Shown: positions 34,737 to 44,529, counted from the stretch's first letter. The stretch: DNA of 64,000 bases from Candidatus Fonsibacter ubiquis (GCF_002688585.1 NZ_CP024034.1:1045501-1109500), one strand, 5' to 3'. The notes: generated from the letters alone by a model not told the origin. Numbers and translations are program-made.

Positions 34737-36389
34737 GTGTCCAATATTAATACATTTAACCTTTATCTTTTATCCTTAAAAAAAAGTTTTCAAGATCGAC
34801 TAAGAGAGAAAAAATTTAAAAGTTCCAATTACAATGTTTCGTTAGGTGGCATTCAACCTCACCGTATTTATGAGTCTTCAAATATATTTTTAATTCAAGA
34901 TCTAATTAATAACGATCCAATCGTACTCAATAGCGTTAGAAAATTTACAACTAATATTTGGAAAATTACCAATTTAGAAAATGATAAAGCAAAAAAACTT
35001 CATGATTTTAGTTGGCTACCAGCACTAAATATTAAAACAGAAAAAGAATTAGGCTGTCTTATTGTTGATCAATGGATCAATAATTTTTCAAATTATAATG
35101 AAAAATATTGGACCTTGGATATTATAACTGCACGTTTGATAAATTGGATATCAAGTTATGATATTATTTTTAAAAACAGTGATCTTATCTTTAGAAGCAA
35201 AGTTATTAATAATATTGTCAAACAAGCAAAACATTTATTTAAAAATATTAATTTAATTAATACTGGCATTGAAAAGATCAAATCCCTTGCTGCCTTAATT
35301 TTAGTTGGTAATTCCTTTGAGCAATATGAAGAATATACTCAGTTTGGACTTAAAAATTTAGAGGATGAAATTTCAAATTTTATAAATAAAGATGGATTTA
35401 TTAAAACTAAAAATCCTGAGGATTTATTTTGGACCTTATATTTCTTAGTTCTTGTTAAGGAATGGTTAATACTATCTAGAAAACAAACCCCTGCTTTTAT
35501 CAATATTTATATTAATTCCCTTGGAATCTGTTTTAAATTTTTAAAATTTTCAAACGGAGATCTTCCTCTTTTTAATGGCGCTAATCAAATAAACACTGAA
35601 AGATTTTATGAATATTTGGAATCGCGAGGTTATGAGTTTGAAGATATGGAAAATATCTTTTGTGGTTATGCAAAAATAAAATCAAAAAAAGTTGAAATCT
35701 TTATTGATGCCAATAATCCCCCTTCTATGTTGCACTCAAAAAATTATCAGGCAGGTCCATTATCCTTTGAACTTGTATCTAATGGAGTAAAATTTGTTTG
35801 TAATTCTGGATCAGGAAAAAATCTTGGGGAAGAATTATTCTATTTAAGCTCCTCCACAGCAGCCCATTCAACAGTTACTATTAATGATACTTCATCATGC
35901 ATATTCCAAAAAAATAAATTAATTAGAAAATACTTTGGGAATTCTCTTATTGAAAAGCATAAGATTTTTAAAAAAGAATTTAAAAGTGATAAAGAATTTG
36001 TTCAATGTATCGTTGGTCACGATGGGTATCAGGAAAGATTTAAAATATTACACGAGCGACAAATAACTTTATTTAAGAACAAAAGTCATATCGAAGGAAT
36101 CGATAATTTAAATTGCAAAAATCTTGAAAATAAAAATTTAACTTTTAGCGTACGATTTCATATCCATCCTGATATTCGCATCACAAAAACCATGGGTAAT
36201 GATATTCTCCTAAGTTCAACTAATGGCGAAGGATGGATCTTTAGAAGTCCACAAATTCCAACTAAGATTGAAAAAAATCTCTACTTTGGAAATCCAAATA
36301 ATATTAGAGAATCCTCATTTATCCTGCTTGAAGGTAACATTGAGAATGAAAATACAAACATCATTTGGCATCTAGAAAAAGCCAAATAA
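34737..36389 (+). CDS. heparinase II/III-like protein
   Basis: A 550-residue protein with an all-helical N-terminal half (toroid-like, about residues 60-290) and a beta-rich C-terminal half (about 310-550). Signs are FKFLKFSNGDLPLFNGAN, FCGYAKIKSKKVEIFIDAN, SFELVSNGVKFVCNSGSG and SSSTAAHSTVTINDTSS, which fit the heparinase II/III family of polysaccharide lyases. No signal peptide is seen. The rpe-heparinase-purH order is conserved in alphaproteobacteria (recalled). It starts with GTG directly after rpe. The substrate is unknown. Confidence 0.82.
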   Translation: MSNINTFNLYLLSLKKSFQDRLREKKFKSSNYNVSLGGIQPHRIYESSNIFLIQDLINNDPIVLNSVRKFTTNIWKITNLENDKAKKLHDFSWLPALNIKTEKELGCLIVDQWINNFSNYNEKYWTLDIITARLINWISSYDIIFKNSDLIFRSKVINNIVKQAKHLFKNINLINTGIEKIKSLAALILVGNSFEQYEEYTQFGLKNLEDEISNFINKDGFIKTKNPEDLFWTLYFLVLVKEWLILSRKQTPAFINIYINSLGICFKFLKFSNGDLPLFNGANQINTERFYEYLESRGYEFEDMENIFCGYAKIKSKKVEIFIDANNPPSMLHSKNYQAGPLSFELVSNGVKFVCNSGSGKNLGEELFYLSSSTAAHSTVTINDTSSCIFQKNKLIRKYFGNSLIEKHKIFKKEFKSDKEFVQCIVGHDGYQERFKILHERQITLFKNKSHIEGIDNLNCKNLENKNLTFSVRFHIHPDIRITKTMGNDILLSSTNGEGWIFRSPQIPTKIEKNLYFGNPNNIRESSFILLEGNIENENTNIIWHLEKAK

Positions 36390-36413
36390 AAATCGTATAC
36401 CCAATGCTCCTTC

Positions 36414-37973
36414 ATGCAACTGATTAAAATAAAAAAAGCGTTAATCTCTGTCTCTGATAAAACAAATCTAAAAGAAGTTCTCGAATGCCTAAAAATAAAT
36501 AATATTGAAATAATCAGTACTGGCGGAAGCTATAAATTCATTAAAGATCTTGGATTTCAATGTACCGAAATATCAGAATATACAAAGTTTCCTGAAATAT
36601 TAGACGGCAGACTAAAAACACTTCATCCAAAAATTCACGGCGGCCTTCTTGCAAAAGCAGATGATAAAGAACATCAAGATCAGATAAAAAAAGAAGACAT
36701 AGATTTTATTAATTTACTCATTGTTAATCTTTATCCCTTTGAAAAAAAATTACTTGAAAAGGCAGATTTTGAAACAATGATTGAAAATATCGACATTGGT
36801 GGACCTGCCATGGTTAGATCGTCTGCCAAAAATTTTAAATTTACAACGGTGGTATCAAGCATTGATCAGTACTCTGATTTAATTAATGAATTAAAAAATA
36901 ATAAAGGATCTACATCTTTTGAATTTAGAAAAATACTTGCAACCGATGCTTTTCTTGAAACTGCTTATTACGACTCGGTAATATCTAACTGGATGAATAA
37001 TTTAAGGGATAATAAATTTCCAAAAAAAATTACAATATCAGGACAACTTAGAGATAAATTAAGATATGGAGAAAACCCACATCAACAAGCCTCTGTTTAT
37101 AAAATTAATTATAAAAATGATTTTCTATCAAAAATAAAACAAATCCAAGGCAAAGAGCTGAGCTATAATAATTATTTAGATATGTATTCAGCCGTATCTA
37201 TCTCTAAGGAATTGGGTGAAAAAGGCAGTTCTTGCGTTATTGTAAAACACAACAATCCATGTGGCTGCGCCATGGCAGAAAATGCCCTTAAATCCTACGA
37301 ATTAGCCCTTCAGAGCGATCCTATTAGTGCTTTTGGAGGGATTGTCAGCTTTAACCGGGAAGTTGATGAAAAACTAGCAAATGAAATTGTCAAAAAATTT
37401 TACGAAGTCATTATTGCCAAAAACTTCAGCAAAAAAAGCTTGGAGATTTTTGAGAAGAAAAAAAATTTAAGATTAATTTCTTTAGAAAATATTAATGAGC
37501 AAGATAATTTATCTTATACTTTTTTAGGTGATAATTTTTTACTCCAAGACAAAGATCAAATTGAGATTAATAAAAAAGAATTAAAATTTGTAACAAAAAT
37601 TAAACCAAGTGATAAAGATTTAGATGATTTAATATTTGCATTCAAAGTTTGTAAATTTGTAAAATCTAATGCTATTGTTATTGCAAAAAATAATCAAACC
37701 CTTGGGATTGGTGCTGGACAAACTAATAGATTAGCTTCAAGTAAAATTGCTTGTGAAAATGCCACCCAGTTTTTCAAAGATAAAGTTAAAGGAAGTGTTG
37801 CGGCATCCGATGCTTTTTTTCCATTCGCTGACGGATTAAATGAACTCATTAAAGTTGGTGTTAAATGTATAATCCAACCAGGCGGATCAATTAAAGATGA
37901 TGAAGTAATTGCAGCAGCCGATAAAGCTCAAATTGCAATGGTATTTACTGGGATTAGAAATTTTAGACACTAA
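36414..37973 (+). CDS. purH: AICAR transformylase / IMP cyclohydrolase
   Basis: The 519-residue bifunctional enzyme for the last two steps of IMP synthesis. The N-terminal cyclohydrolase (MGS-like) has ALISVSDKTNLKEVLE, ISTGGSYKFI, DGRLKTLHPKIHGGLLA and NIDIGGPAMVRSSAKN. The transformylase part has RYGENPHQQASVYK, KHNNPCGCA, DPISAFGGIVSFN and SDAFFPFADGL. Length is normal. It converges with phhB, overlapping by 11 bp. Confidence 0.97.
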   Translation: MQLIKIKKALISVSDKTNLKEVLECLKINNIEIISTGGSYKFIKDLGFQCTEISEYTKFPEILDGRLKTLHPKIHGGLLAKADDKEHQDQIKKEDIDFINLLIVNLYPFEKKLLEKADFETMIENIDIGGPAMVRSSAKNFKFTTVVSSIDQYSDLINELKNNKGSTSFEFRKILATDAFLETAYYDSVISNWMNNLRDNKFPKKITISGQLRDKLRYGENPHQQASVYKINYKNDFLSKIKQIQGKELSYNNYLDMYSAVSISKELGEKGSSCVIVKHNNPCGCAMAENALKSYELALQSDPISAFGGIVSFNREVDEKLANEIVKKFYEVIIAKNFSKKSLEIFEKKKNLRLISLENINEQDNLSYTFLGDNFLLQDKDQIEINKKELKFVTKIKPSDKDLDDLIFAFKVCKFVKSNAIVIAKNNQTLGIGAGQTNRLASSKIACENATQFFKDKVKGSVAASDAFFPFADGLNELIKVGVKCIIQPGGSIKDDEVIAAADKAQIAMVFTGIRNFRH

Positions 37974-38301
37974 TCATATCAATCTTAGAAGCTAAGATAA
38001 AATCACTTAAAGAAAGGCCTTTAATTGCATGGGTATAAATATTTACCTCAGCATATCCCCAACCAAATTTTAAATCTGGGTGATGTCCTTCTTCTTCAGC
38101 AATTTGTGATAATTTATTAATAAATCCTAAACTTTCTTCAAAATTTTTAAATTTGAAAGCCTTTGATAAATAAAATGCTTTTTTTTCATTAATTAAAGCT
38201 TTCCAATCAGATAAAAAATTTAAATATTCATCAATTTGATCTTTGGTAAATGGAGGAATATCTCCTCTGCAAGGAACACATTTTTTTTGATGTAGTTTCA
38301 T
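37963..38301 (-). CDS. phhB: 4a-hydroxytetrahydrobiopterin dehydratase
   Basis: A 112-residue pterin-4a-carbinolamine dehydratase. The active-site pattern EEGHHPDLKFGWGYAEVNIY and THAIKGLSLSDF is complete, with the His-His pair and the third His. It regenerates pterin cofactor for aromatic hydroxylases; no phenylalanine hydroxylase is in the window, so its partner is unknown. It overlaps the purH end by 11 bp. The N-terminus carries KKCVPC, an unusual Cys pair. Confidence 0.92.
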   Translation of the reverse strand: MKLHQKKCVPCRGDIPPFTKDQIDEYLNFLSDWKALINEKKAFYLSKAFKFKNFEESLGFINKLSQIAEEEGHHPDLKFGWGYAEVNIYTHAIKGLSLSDFILASKIDMISV

Positions 38302-38305
38302 AGAT

Positions 38306-39022
38306 TTAAAAAAATTTTTGAAATAGAATTCTTAAATAATCATATTTAGCATAATTACGCCTTGTGAAGATACTATTATATATTTTATGTAATGGTTGCT
38401 CATAATTAATTTTTTTGTATATATATTTTTCATCAATTTCTTTCATTACAACATCTTCTAAAGAGCAAACTTGCTTATTTTTAAATTTTTTTAAAAAAAA
38501 GGAGATCCAAAAATCATCATTCAAAAAACAATATTTATAATTTTTAACGTATTTATTATAAAAATCTAAAATTCCCTCTAAATGATTAGAATTTATTAAA
38601 AATCCATCAGCTCCTTGCCCCATTACTAAATCATAAATTTTTACGGTAAAAAAACTATAAGCTTGTTCTTTATTAAATCTAAAATATTTATTCAAAATTT
38701 CACACATTCTTGGATGATAAATATGGTCATCATCAACTAATATTACGTAATCAAAATTTTTTAATAAACTAATAGATCCTAGAAGTTTTGTGCCTGGGCC
38801 ATAATCTTTACATCTAATGATCTTAAAATTATCATCTTTTATGTCTTTAAAAATATCGATATTTACATCTTTAATTTCAGGAAACCTTTCATAAGAAAAA
38901 GGTATATTTAAAAAAATATTGTCAGGTCTTATTGTTTGTTTATTTAAAGAATTTATAACTTCCTTTACGCTTTGAAATCTCGAAGGAATACTGCTTAAAG
39001 AGATGCAGAATTTTTCTTGCAT
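38306..39022 (-). CDS. putative glycosyltransferase-like protein
   Basis: A 238-residue protein with a GT-A-like layout: CISLSSIPSRFQSVKEVINSL near the start (in outline), then NFDYVILVDDDHIYHPRM with a DxD-type DDD at about residues 96-98, and a late FLNDDFWISFFLKK acidic motif. No signal peptide or membrane helix. It probably transfers a sugar in surface glycan synthesis, but no specific family was recognised. It lies next to the FkbM-type gene, between phhB and the tRNA-Gly gene, and looks accessory. Confidence 0.6.
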   Translation of the reverse strand: MQEKFCISLSSIPSRFQSVKEVINSLNKQTIRPDNIFLNIPFSYERFPEIKDVNIDIFKDIKDDNFKIIRCKDYGPGTKLLGSISLLKNFDYVILVDDDHIYHPRMCEILNKYFRFNKEQAYSFFTVKIYDLVMGQGADGFLINSNHLEGILDFYNKYVKNYKYCFLNDDFWISFFLKKFKNKQVCSLEDVVMKEIDEKYIYKKINYEQPLHKIYNSIFTRRNYAKYDYLRILFQKFF

Positions 39023-39025
39023 TCT

Positions 39026-39853
39026 TTAATTAATATCAAATTTTGAATTTATGTACCAATCATCAAATTGACTCAAATTTTTAAATTTTCTTACAAAGCC
39101 TTTTTGGGTTAATAAATTAAATATTTTTTGTCTATTTTTAGTAAAATTATGCTCACAGGTAATTATTTTAAAAGTAAACATGCTAAAATTAAAATTTTTT
39201 AAAATTTCAAATTCACTTCCCTCAGTATCAATCGATAAATAATCAATTATTTTTGGCGCTTTATATTTTTTTAATAAGTCGATTAATGAAATTGTATTTA
39301 GATTATACTGTCTATACTTTTTGCTCCTTCTTTTGGACCAATTGTCAGAATTAGAAAATTTACTAATTGTAGATAAATCTGGGATAGATGTTTCTTTAAA
39401 TTGAAGATTTTGGTTAGATACTTTCCAAATAATTCTTTTTTCAATAACACAATGTCGGTTAAGGGTTAATTTTTTATGAAAAATTTTTGCAGGTTCAGAT
39501 ATGATACCTTTCCACTTGAAATTTTTTTCTAAAATATAAGTATTTGATAATTTAAATCCATCAGCAGCACCAAATTCGACAAAAAAACCTTTTTTTTTGA
39601 AATTTAATTGTGATAATACAAACAAATCTTGCCTTAGTTGGGATCTAGAAATAGGCAAGTACCGTAATATTTCTCCAGCTTTTTTTGGGAAGTGTTTAGT
39701 AAACAATAAATCAAATTTTAATTTATCATTCTCAGCAATTAGTTCATTATAATTTGAACGTTTAAGTATCTTTAAGTTAAAAATTTTCAATTTTTGTTTA
39801 TTTGCAATTTTTTGATAAGTTTTTATTACAAATACTAAAAAACTATTTACCAA
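39026..39853 (-). CDS. FkbM-type methyltransferase
   Basis: A 275-residue SAM-dependent methyltransferase of the FkbM type. Motif I reads FFVEFGAADGFKLSNTYILE, followed by WKGIISEPAKIF, then DYLSIDTEGSEFEILKNF and ITCEHNF, the characteristic FkbM elements. Such enzymes often methylate glycans. The start is a TTG at 39,853 with no ATG before the core. It is 3 bp upstream of the glycosyltransferase-like gene, so both form an operon. It lies on the 3' side of the tRNA-Gly gene. Confidence 0.85.
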   Translation of the reverse strand: MVNSFLVFVIKTYQKIANKQKLKIFNLKILKRSNYNELIAENDKLKFDLLFTKHFPKKAGEILRYLPISRSQLRQDLFVLSQLNFKKKGFFVEFGAADGFKLSNTYILEKNFKWKGIISEPAKIFHKKLTLNRHCVIEKRIIWKVSNQNLQFKETSIPDLSTISKFSNSDNWSKRRSKKYRQYNLNTISLIDLLKKYKAPKIIDYLSIDTEGSEFEILKNFNFSMFTFKIITCEHNFTKNRQKIFNLLTQKGFVRKFKNLSQFDDWYINSKFDIN

Positions 39854-39909
39854 TTAGCTAGTATGAAAAAGAGATAATTTGATAAAAGATTAATGATTAC
39901 TTGTATTTT

Positions 39910-39984
39910 TGGAGCGGGTGAAGGGAATTGAACCCACGACCTAATCGTTGGCAACGATTCGCTCTACCACTGAGCTACACCCGC
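39910..39984 (-). tRNA. tRNA-Gly (GCC)
   Basis: The minus strand folds as a complete tRNA. The acceptor stem GCGGGTG pairs with CACCCGC, the D arm is GCTCAGTGGTAGAGC, the anticodon stem AATCG/CGATT holds the loop TTGCCAA with anticodon GCC, and the T arm contains GTGGGTTCAATTCCC with matching stem. The discriminator is T and the 3' CCA is encoded. It is the only tRNA seen in the window. Confidence 0.97.
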
Positions 39985-40075
39985 TTAATAATTTGATGAA
40001 ATTAAATGAAAATAAATTTTAATCAATTGAAAAGTGAAATTGAATAAAGCAAATTAAACACTATATTGATTGTTA

Positions 40076-40729
40076 ATGACAACTTTAAATAAAAAAGAAA
40101 TCCCTCAACAAATATCTATTTTTCCACTTGCAAATGCAGTGTTCTTTCCAAATACAATTTTGCCTTTAAATATATTTGAGCCAAGATATAAAAAAATGGT
40201 TGAAGATGCTTTATCATCAGACAAGATGATTGGAATGATCCAAACAAAACAAAGCTATAATTTAAAAAAACCTGAAGTATTTAGCGTTGGTTGCCTTGGT
40301 AAAATTGAAAATCACACCAAAACTGCAGATGGGAGATATTTAATTAATTTAAAAGGTTTAATCCGATTTAGAATTTTAGATGAGGCAGAAACTGATCTTC
40401 CTTATAGAAAATTTAGAGTAACGTACGATGAGTTTTTAGATGATCTAGAGAAAATAAAATTCAATGATAAGATCGACGTTTTGCAGCTTATCGATAAAGC
40501 AAGGAAACTTTTTAAAATTCATCAACTATCAACGGATTGGAAAATTGTTGAAAAAGTTGAACCCGATCAGTTAATCAATTCATTATCGATGATTTGTCCA
40601 TTTTCTGTCAGTGAAAAACAAGGCTTGCTCGAAGCAAAGACAATACTTGAGAGAAATTTACTAATTAATCAAATAATAAATTTTTATATTATTGGAAATA
40701 ATCCCGGATCTGAAAGACAGATCCACTAA
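40076..40729 (+). CDS. LON N-terminal (substrate-binding) domain protein
   Basis: A 217-residue protein consisting of a LON N-terminal domain without ATPase or protease parts. ISIFPLANAVFFPNTILPLNIFEPRYKKM is the family opening (in outline), then GRYLINLKGLIRFRI. Such standalone proteins are common in alphaproteobacteria; the role is unknown. I chose the ATG at 40,076 over a TTG two codons upstream. A 7-bp hairpin (40,706-40,724) lies in its last codons. It converges on rho with a 7-bp gap. Confidence 0.85.
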   Translation: MTTLNKKEIPQQISIFPLANAVFFPNTILPLNIFEPRYKKMVEDALSSDKMIGMIQTKQSYNLKKPEVFSVGCLGKIENHTKTADGRYLINLKGLIRFRILDEAETDLPYRKFRVTYDEFLDDLEKIKFNDKIDVLQLIDKARKLFKIHQLSTDWKIVEKVEPDQLINSLSMICPFSVSEKQGLLEAKTILERNLLINQIINFYIIGNNPGSERQIH

Positions 40730-40736
40730 AAATCAA

Positions 40737-42008
40737 TTAAACAGTTTTATTCATCGAGTCAAAAAACTCAGCATTGTTTTTTGTCTCTCTTAATTTACCA
40801 ATTAAAAATTCTATTGCCTCCATATTTCCCATTGGGGCAATTAATCGTCTTAGAACATTCATCTTTTGTAAATCTTCTTTTTTAAATAATAAATCCTCTT
40901 TTCGGGTTCCAGATTTAGTAATATCAATTGCTGGAAATATTCTCTTATCTGCAATTTTTCTATCTAATATCACCTCAGCATTACCCGTTCCTTTAAATTC
41001 TTCAAAAATAACCTCATCCATTCTAGATCCTGTTTCAATTAAGGCCGTTGAAATAATTGTTAATGATCCACCCTCTTCAATATTTCGTGCTGCTCCAAAA
41101 AATCTTTTTGGTCTTTGTAAAGCATTTGCGTCTACACCCCCTGTTAATACTTTTCCCGAACTTGGAACAACAGCATTATAAGCTCTGCCTAATCGGGTAA
41201 TGGAGTCTAATAAAATAACCACATCTTTTTTATGCTCAGCTAATCTTTTTGCTTTTTCGATTACCATCTCAGCCACTTGCACATGTCGCATTGCTGGCTC
41301 ATCAAAGGTTGAGCTGACTACTTCTCCTTTTACCGATCGTTGCATGTCCGTGACTTCCTCTGGTCTTTCATCAATAAGCAAAACGATTAAATAAATCTCT
41401 GGATGATTTGCAGTTATGGAGTGCGCAATATTTTGTAAAATTACAGTTTTACCCGCTCGAGGTGGAGATACAATTAAAGCTCGTTGACCTTTTCCAATTG
41501 GAGTTACTAAATCAATTAATCGTGCAGTTAGATCTGGTTTTTTATCTGCTTTACTAGATTCTACTTCTAAATTTATACGTTCGTCAGGATATAATGGTGT
41601 TAAGTTATCAAAGTTAATTTTATTTCTAGATTTTTCAGGATCTTCGAAATTTATTTTGCTAACTTGTAAAAGCGCAAAATATCTTTCAGAATCTTTTGGT
41701 GCTCTAATCTCTCCTTCGACTGTATCCCCTTTTCTAAGACCAAATCTTCTAATTTGACTTGGGCTTACATAAATATCATCGGGTCCGGGTAAATAGTTCG
41801 ACTCAGTTGCTCTTAAAAAACCAAAGCCATCTTGCAGAGTCTCGAGAACTCCGCTTCCAGTAATTTTTTCGTTTTTTTCGGCAAATTTTTTAAGAATGGC
41901 AAACAAGATTTCTTGTTTACGCATTGTGCTTGGGTTTTCTATTCCAAGTTTTTCTGCTTCTAAAATTAAATCTGCTGGGGTCTTATTTTTTAATTCTTGT
42001 AAGTTCAT
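40737..42008 (-). CDS. rho: transcription termination factor Rho
   Basis: A 423-residue Rho helicase that releases RNA from stalled polymerase. The N-terminal Rho domain has the cold-shock-like RNA-binding segment [15 protein letters not shown] and [19 protein letters not shown]. The ATPase has the P-loop [29 protein letters not shown] and [13 protein letters not shown]. It is likely important here, since convergent gene pairs leave no room for hairpin terminators. Located 66 bp downstream of hemJ. Confidence 0.97.
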   Translation of the reverse strand: MNLQELKNKTPADLILEAEKLGIENPSTMRKQEILFAILKKFAEKNEKITGSGVLETLQDGFGFLRATESNYLPGPDDIYVSPSQIRRFGLRKGDTVEGEIRAPKDSERYFALLQVSKINFEDPEKSRNKINFDNLTPLYPDERINLEVESSKADKKPDLTARLIDLVTPIGKGQRALIVSPPRAGKTVILQNIAHSITANHPEIYLIVLLIDERPEEVTDMQRSVKGEVVSSTFDEPAMRHVQVAEMVIEKAKRLAEHKKDVVILLDSITRLGRAYNAVVPSSGKVLTGGVDANALQRPKRFFGAARNIEEGGSLTIISTALIETGSRMDEVIFEEFKGTGNAEVILDRKIADKRIFPAIDITKSGTRKEDLLFKKEDLQKMNVLRRLIAPMGNMEAIEFLIGKLRETKNNAEFFDSMNKTV

Positions 42009-42074
42009 TTATGTTTGGGATTGTCTTGTGAAACTTTTGAGAGTGGGATGAATATAACAATTATAAATTATATT

Positions 42075-42506
42075 TCAAGCGGGTTTAAAAATAACCAAAA
42101 ACACAACAATTATGAGTATTATAGTTGGTATTTCATTTATAAACCTAAAAAATTTTGAACTTCTAACATTTCGATCTAATTCAAAGTCTTTCAAACATTT
42201 TGATAAAAAACCATGGTAACCCGATAAAGCAATCACCAATATAAACTTAAGCGAAAGCCACAAAGAGAAAATAGTTTCTAATCCTAAGATCCACCAAATT
42301 GATAAGCCAGTAATCCAAGTAATAATCATGGCTGGATTCATAATTATTTTCATCAACCTTTTTTCCATTACTTTAAAAACTTTTGATGTTTGATCATTAT
42401 TATTTTCAACATGATAAACAAACAATCTTGGCAGATATAAAAGGCCAACCATCCAAGAAACTACAGCGATGATATGAATGGCCTTAAGGATTAAATATAA
42501 ACTCAT
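42075..42506 (-). CDS. hemJ: protoporphyrinogen oxidase HemJ
   Basis: A 143-residue four-helix membrane protein of the HemJ (UPF0093) family, converting protoporphyrinogen IX to protoporphyrin IX. The conserved N-terminal His in KAIHIIAVVSWMVGLLYLPRLFVYH (in outline) and the later GLSIWW and LKFILVIALSGYHGFLSK segments fit. Its ATG overlaps the hemH stop by one base or so. It is linked with hemH and hemE, which use or feed the same pathway. Confidence 0.9.
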   Translation of the reverse strand: MSLYLILKAIHIIAVVSWMVGLLYLPRLFVYHVENNNDQTSKVFKVMEKRLMKIIMNPAMIITWITGLSIWWILGLETIFSLWLSLKFILVIALSGYHGFLSKCLKDFELDRNVRSSKFFRFINEIPTIILIIVVFLVIFKPA

Positions 42507-43519
42507 TAATTTATTAAATATTTTTTAACAATATGTTCCATCATTTGGATATGGTCATCATTGTCATTTAGGCAGGGTACAACATCATAATTTTCTCCGC
42601 CACTTTCTAAAAAGCTTTCTTTGCCCTGAATTGCTATTTCCTCTAAAGTTTCAACACAATCTGATGAAAAGCCCGGACAAATCATAAGTACATTTTTTTT
42701 GCCTTTCGACGGAAGTTCTTCTAAAGTTTTATCCGTATAAGGCGTTAACCATTCTTCTGGTCCAAATCTAGATTGAAAAGTGGTCTCAATGGGTATGTCT
42801 TTAAATTTTTCCTTTATAAGTCGTGTGGTTTTTTGACAATAGCAATGATATGGGTCTCCTTTAGTAAAATATTTTTTTGGTATCCCGTGGTAAGAAGCTA
42901 AAATTAAATCTGGCTTCCATTTAATTTCTAAAATTTTCTTTTTTATACTGTTTACAAGAGCATCAATAAAAAGGGGCTCAGATTCGTAATGGGGGATAGT
43001 TTGTAAACTAGGTTGCCACCTCATCTTGATTAAGTTTCTGTATACTTCATCACATACAGTTGCTGTAGTTGCTGCCGCATACTGTGGATACAGTGGAAAA
43101 ACAATAATTTTTTCGCACCCTTCTTTTTGCAAAAGATCTAACTTGCTTTTAATGCTCGGATTTCCATAACGCATTGCAAAATCTACAAGAATAAAATTGT
43201 TGCCTATTCTTTTGTTTAGTTTGTTGGTTTGACTTTTTGTATAATATCTTAGTGGAGATTCATTGGTTTCTTTCATCCAAATTTGCTTATAAGCATGCGC
43301 TGTTTTTGCTGGTCTAAAGGTTAATATAAATAAATTTAAAATTATTTGCCAAAGAATTGGATTAACCTCTATGACTCTGGTGTCTGATAAAAATTCTTTT
43401 AAATATCTTCTAATATCCCACCAACTAGTCGAATCTGGAGTCCCAAGATTAACAAGCAAGACGCCAGTTTTTCCAAATTTTACCTTTGGGTGATTAATTT
43501 TATCTAAGTCAAAACTCAT
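42506..43519 (-). CDS. hemH: ferrochelatase
   Basis: A 337-residue ferrochelatase inserting iron into protoporphyrin. Motifs: GVLLVNLGTPDSTSWWDIRRYLKEFL (in outline), MRYGNPSIKS, FPLYPQYAAATTA, the active-site His in ASYHGIPKKYF, and CPGFSSDCVETLEEI. No signal for a [2Fe-2S] C-terminal extension. Its start overlaps the hemE stop by 4 bp. Order E-H-J runs away from the origin. Confidence 0.95.
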   Translation of the reverse strand: MSFDLDKINHPKVKFGKTGVLLVNLGTPDSTSWWDIRRYLKEFLSDTRVIEVNPILWQIILNLFILTFRPAKTAHAYKQIWMKETNESPLRYYTKSQTNKLNKRIGNNFILVDFAMRYGNPSIKSKLDLLQKEGCEKIIVFPLYPQYAAATTATVCDEVYRNLIKMRWQPSLQTIPHYESEPLFIDALVNSIKKKILEIKWKPDLILASYHGIPKKYFTKGDPYHCYCQKTTRLIKEKFKDIPIETTFQSRFGPEEWLTPYTDKTLEELPSKGKKNVLMICPGFSSDCVETLEEIAIQGKESFLESGGENYDVVPCLNDNDDHIQMMEHIVKKYLIN

Positions 43520-44529
43520 AAATTATAACCCCTTACGAACTCAACTAATTTTTTAACATTTTCTGGATTTGTTTGCGGCAAAATTCCATGGCCCAAATTA
43601 AAAATATAAGGCCTGTTTTTAAAAAAATCTAAATATCTCTTTGCTTCTTTAAACATTCTTTGCTGACTTCCTAATAAAAATTTTGGGTTTAAACCGCCTT
43701 GAAAAACTACATTATTATTTAAATTTAAATCATTAAGACTTATATCATAATCAAGATTAATACCGTCTGGGGCCACCTCTCTTATAAAAGCGTTAATATT
43801 CTTCTTTATTCCTTTTGGAAAACACACAACTCCCTTACTAGGAAATTCTTTCTTAATTTTTTTAACAATATTTTTATTTGGATTAATACAAAATTGTTTT
43901 AAATCTTTCTTATCTATTAGACCCGACCAACTATCAAATAATTGTATAACGTCTGCCCCGGCCAGTATTTGCTCTTTACAGTGGATATAAACTAAATTTT
44001 CTAATCTCTTTAATATTTTTAATATCTCCTCTTTTTTTAAATTTACTAATAATTTCCTATTTCCTTTTGGTGAACTTTTATTAATCATATAAACTAGTAG
44101 TGTCCACGGCGCTCCAGCAAATCCAATTAAAGATTTTTCTTTGGGTAATTTTTTTCTTATATTTTTTATTATTTGATAAATATTTTTTAATTTTTTTATA
44201 AAATCTTCTTTGCTTAAATTATAAAATATCTCGGGTTTATAATTTTCTAGAACTGGGCCTATATTTTCTTTAAATTTTATATTTTGTCCCGCTGCTTTTA
44301 AAATTAATAAAATATCCGAAAATACAATTGCTGCATCTAAATTGTATCTTTCTATAGGTTGTAAAGAGACTTTCGTTGCGTTTTTAATATTTAAGCAAAA
44401 ATTAATAAAATTTTTATTTTTTTTTCTAATTATTTTATATTCAGGCAAATATCTACCTGCTTGCCTCATAAACCAAATAGGTAAATTTTTTTTTTTAAAT
44501 ATTAGGCTTTTCTGAAGAGAACTACTCAT
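43516..44529 (-). CDS. hemE: uroporphyrinogen decarboxylase
   Basis: A 337-residue enzyme decarboxylating uroporphyrinogen III to coproporphyrinogen III. The signature WFMRQAGRYLPEYK lies at the N-terminus, with Asp in AAIVFSDIL, IGFAGAPWTLLVYM, VIQLFDSWSG and NLGHGILPQTNPE later. It is the first leftward gene from the probable origin; hemE flanks the origin in Caulobacter and other alphaproteobacteria (established). Confidence 0.96.
   Translation of the reverse strand: MSSSLQKSLIFKKKNLPIWFMRQAGRYLPEYKIIRKKNKNFINFCLNIKNATKVSLQPIERYNLDAAIVFSDILLILKAAGQNIKFKENIGPVLENYKPEIFYNLSKEDFIKKLKNIYQIIKNIRKKLPKEKSLIGFAGAPWTLLVYMINKSSPKGNRKLLVNLKKEEILKILKRLENLVYIHCKEQILAGADVIQLFDSWSGLIDKKDLKQFCINPNKNIVKKIKKEFPSKGVVCFPKGIKKNINAFIREVAPDGINLDYDISLNDLNLNNNVVFQGGLNPKFLLGSQQRMFKEAKRYLDFFKNRPYIFNLGHGILPQTNPENVKKLVEFVRGYNL

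Noticed and set aside
39853-39909. Possible attachment site at the tRNA-Gly 3' end
   Set aside because: No second copy of the tRNA 3' segment was seen near 38.3 kb and no integrase gene is present.
40706-40724. GGATCTG/CAGATCC hairpin at the end of the LON-domain gene as a terminator
   Set aside because: A 7-bp stem inside coding sequence with no T-run on either strand; may help stop transcription but not listed as a terminator.
40774-41394. Long plus-strand open frames opposite rho
   Set aside because: They lie fully inside rho on the other strand, have no family likeness, and mirror rho's codon bias; judged shadow frames.
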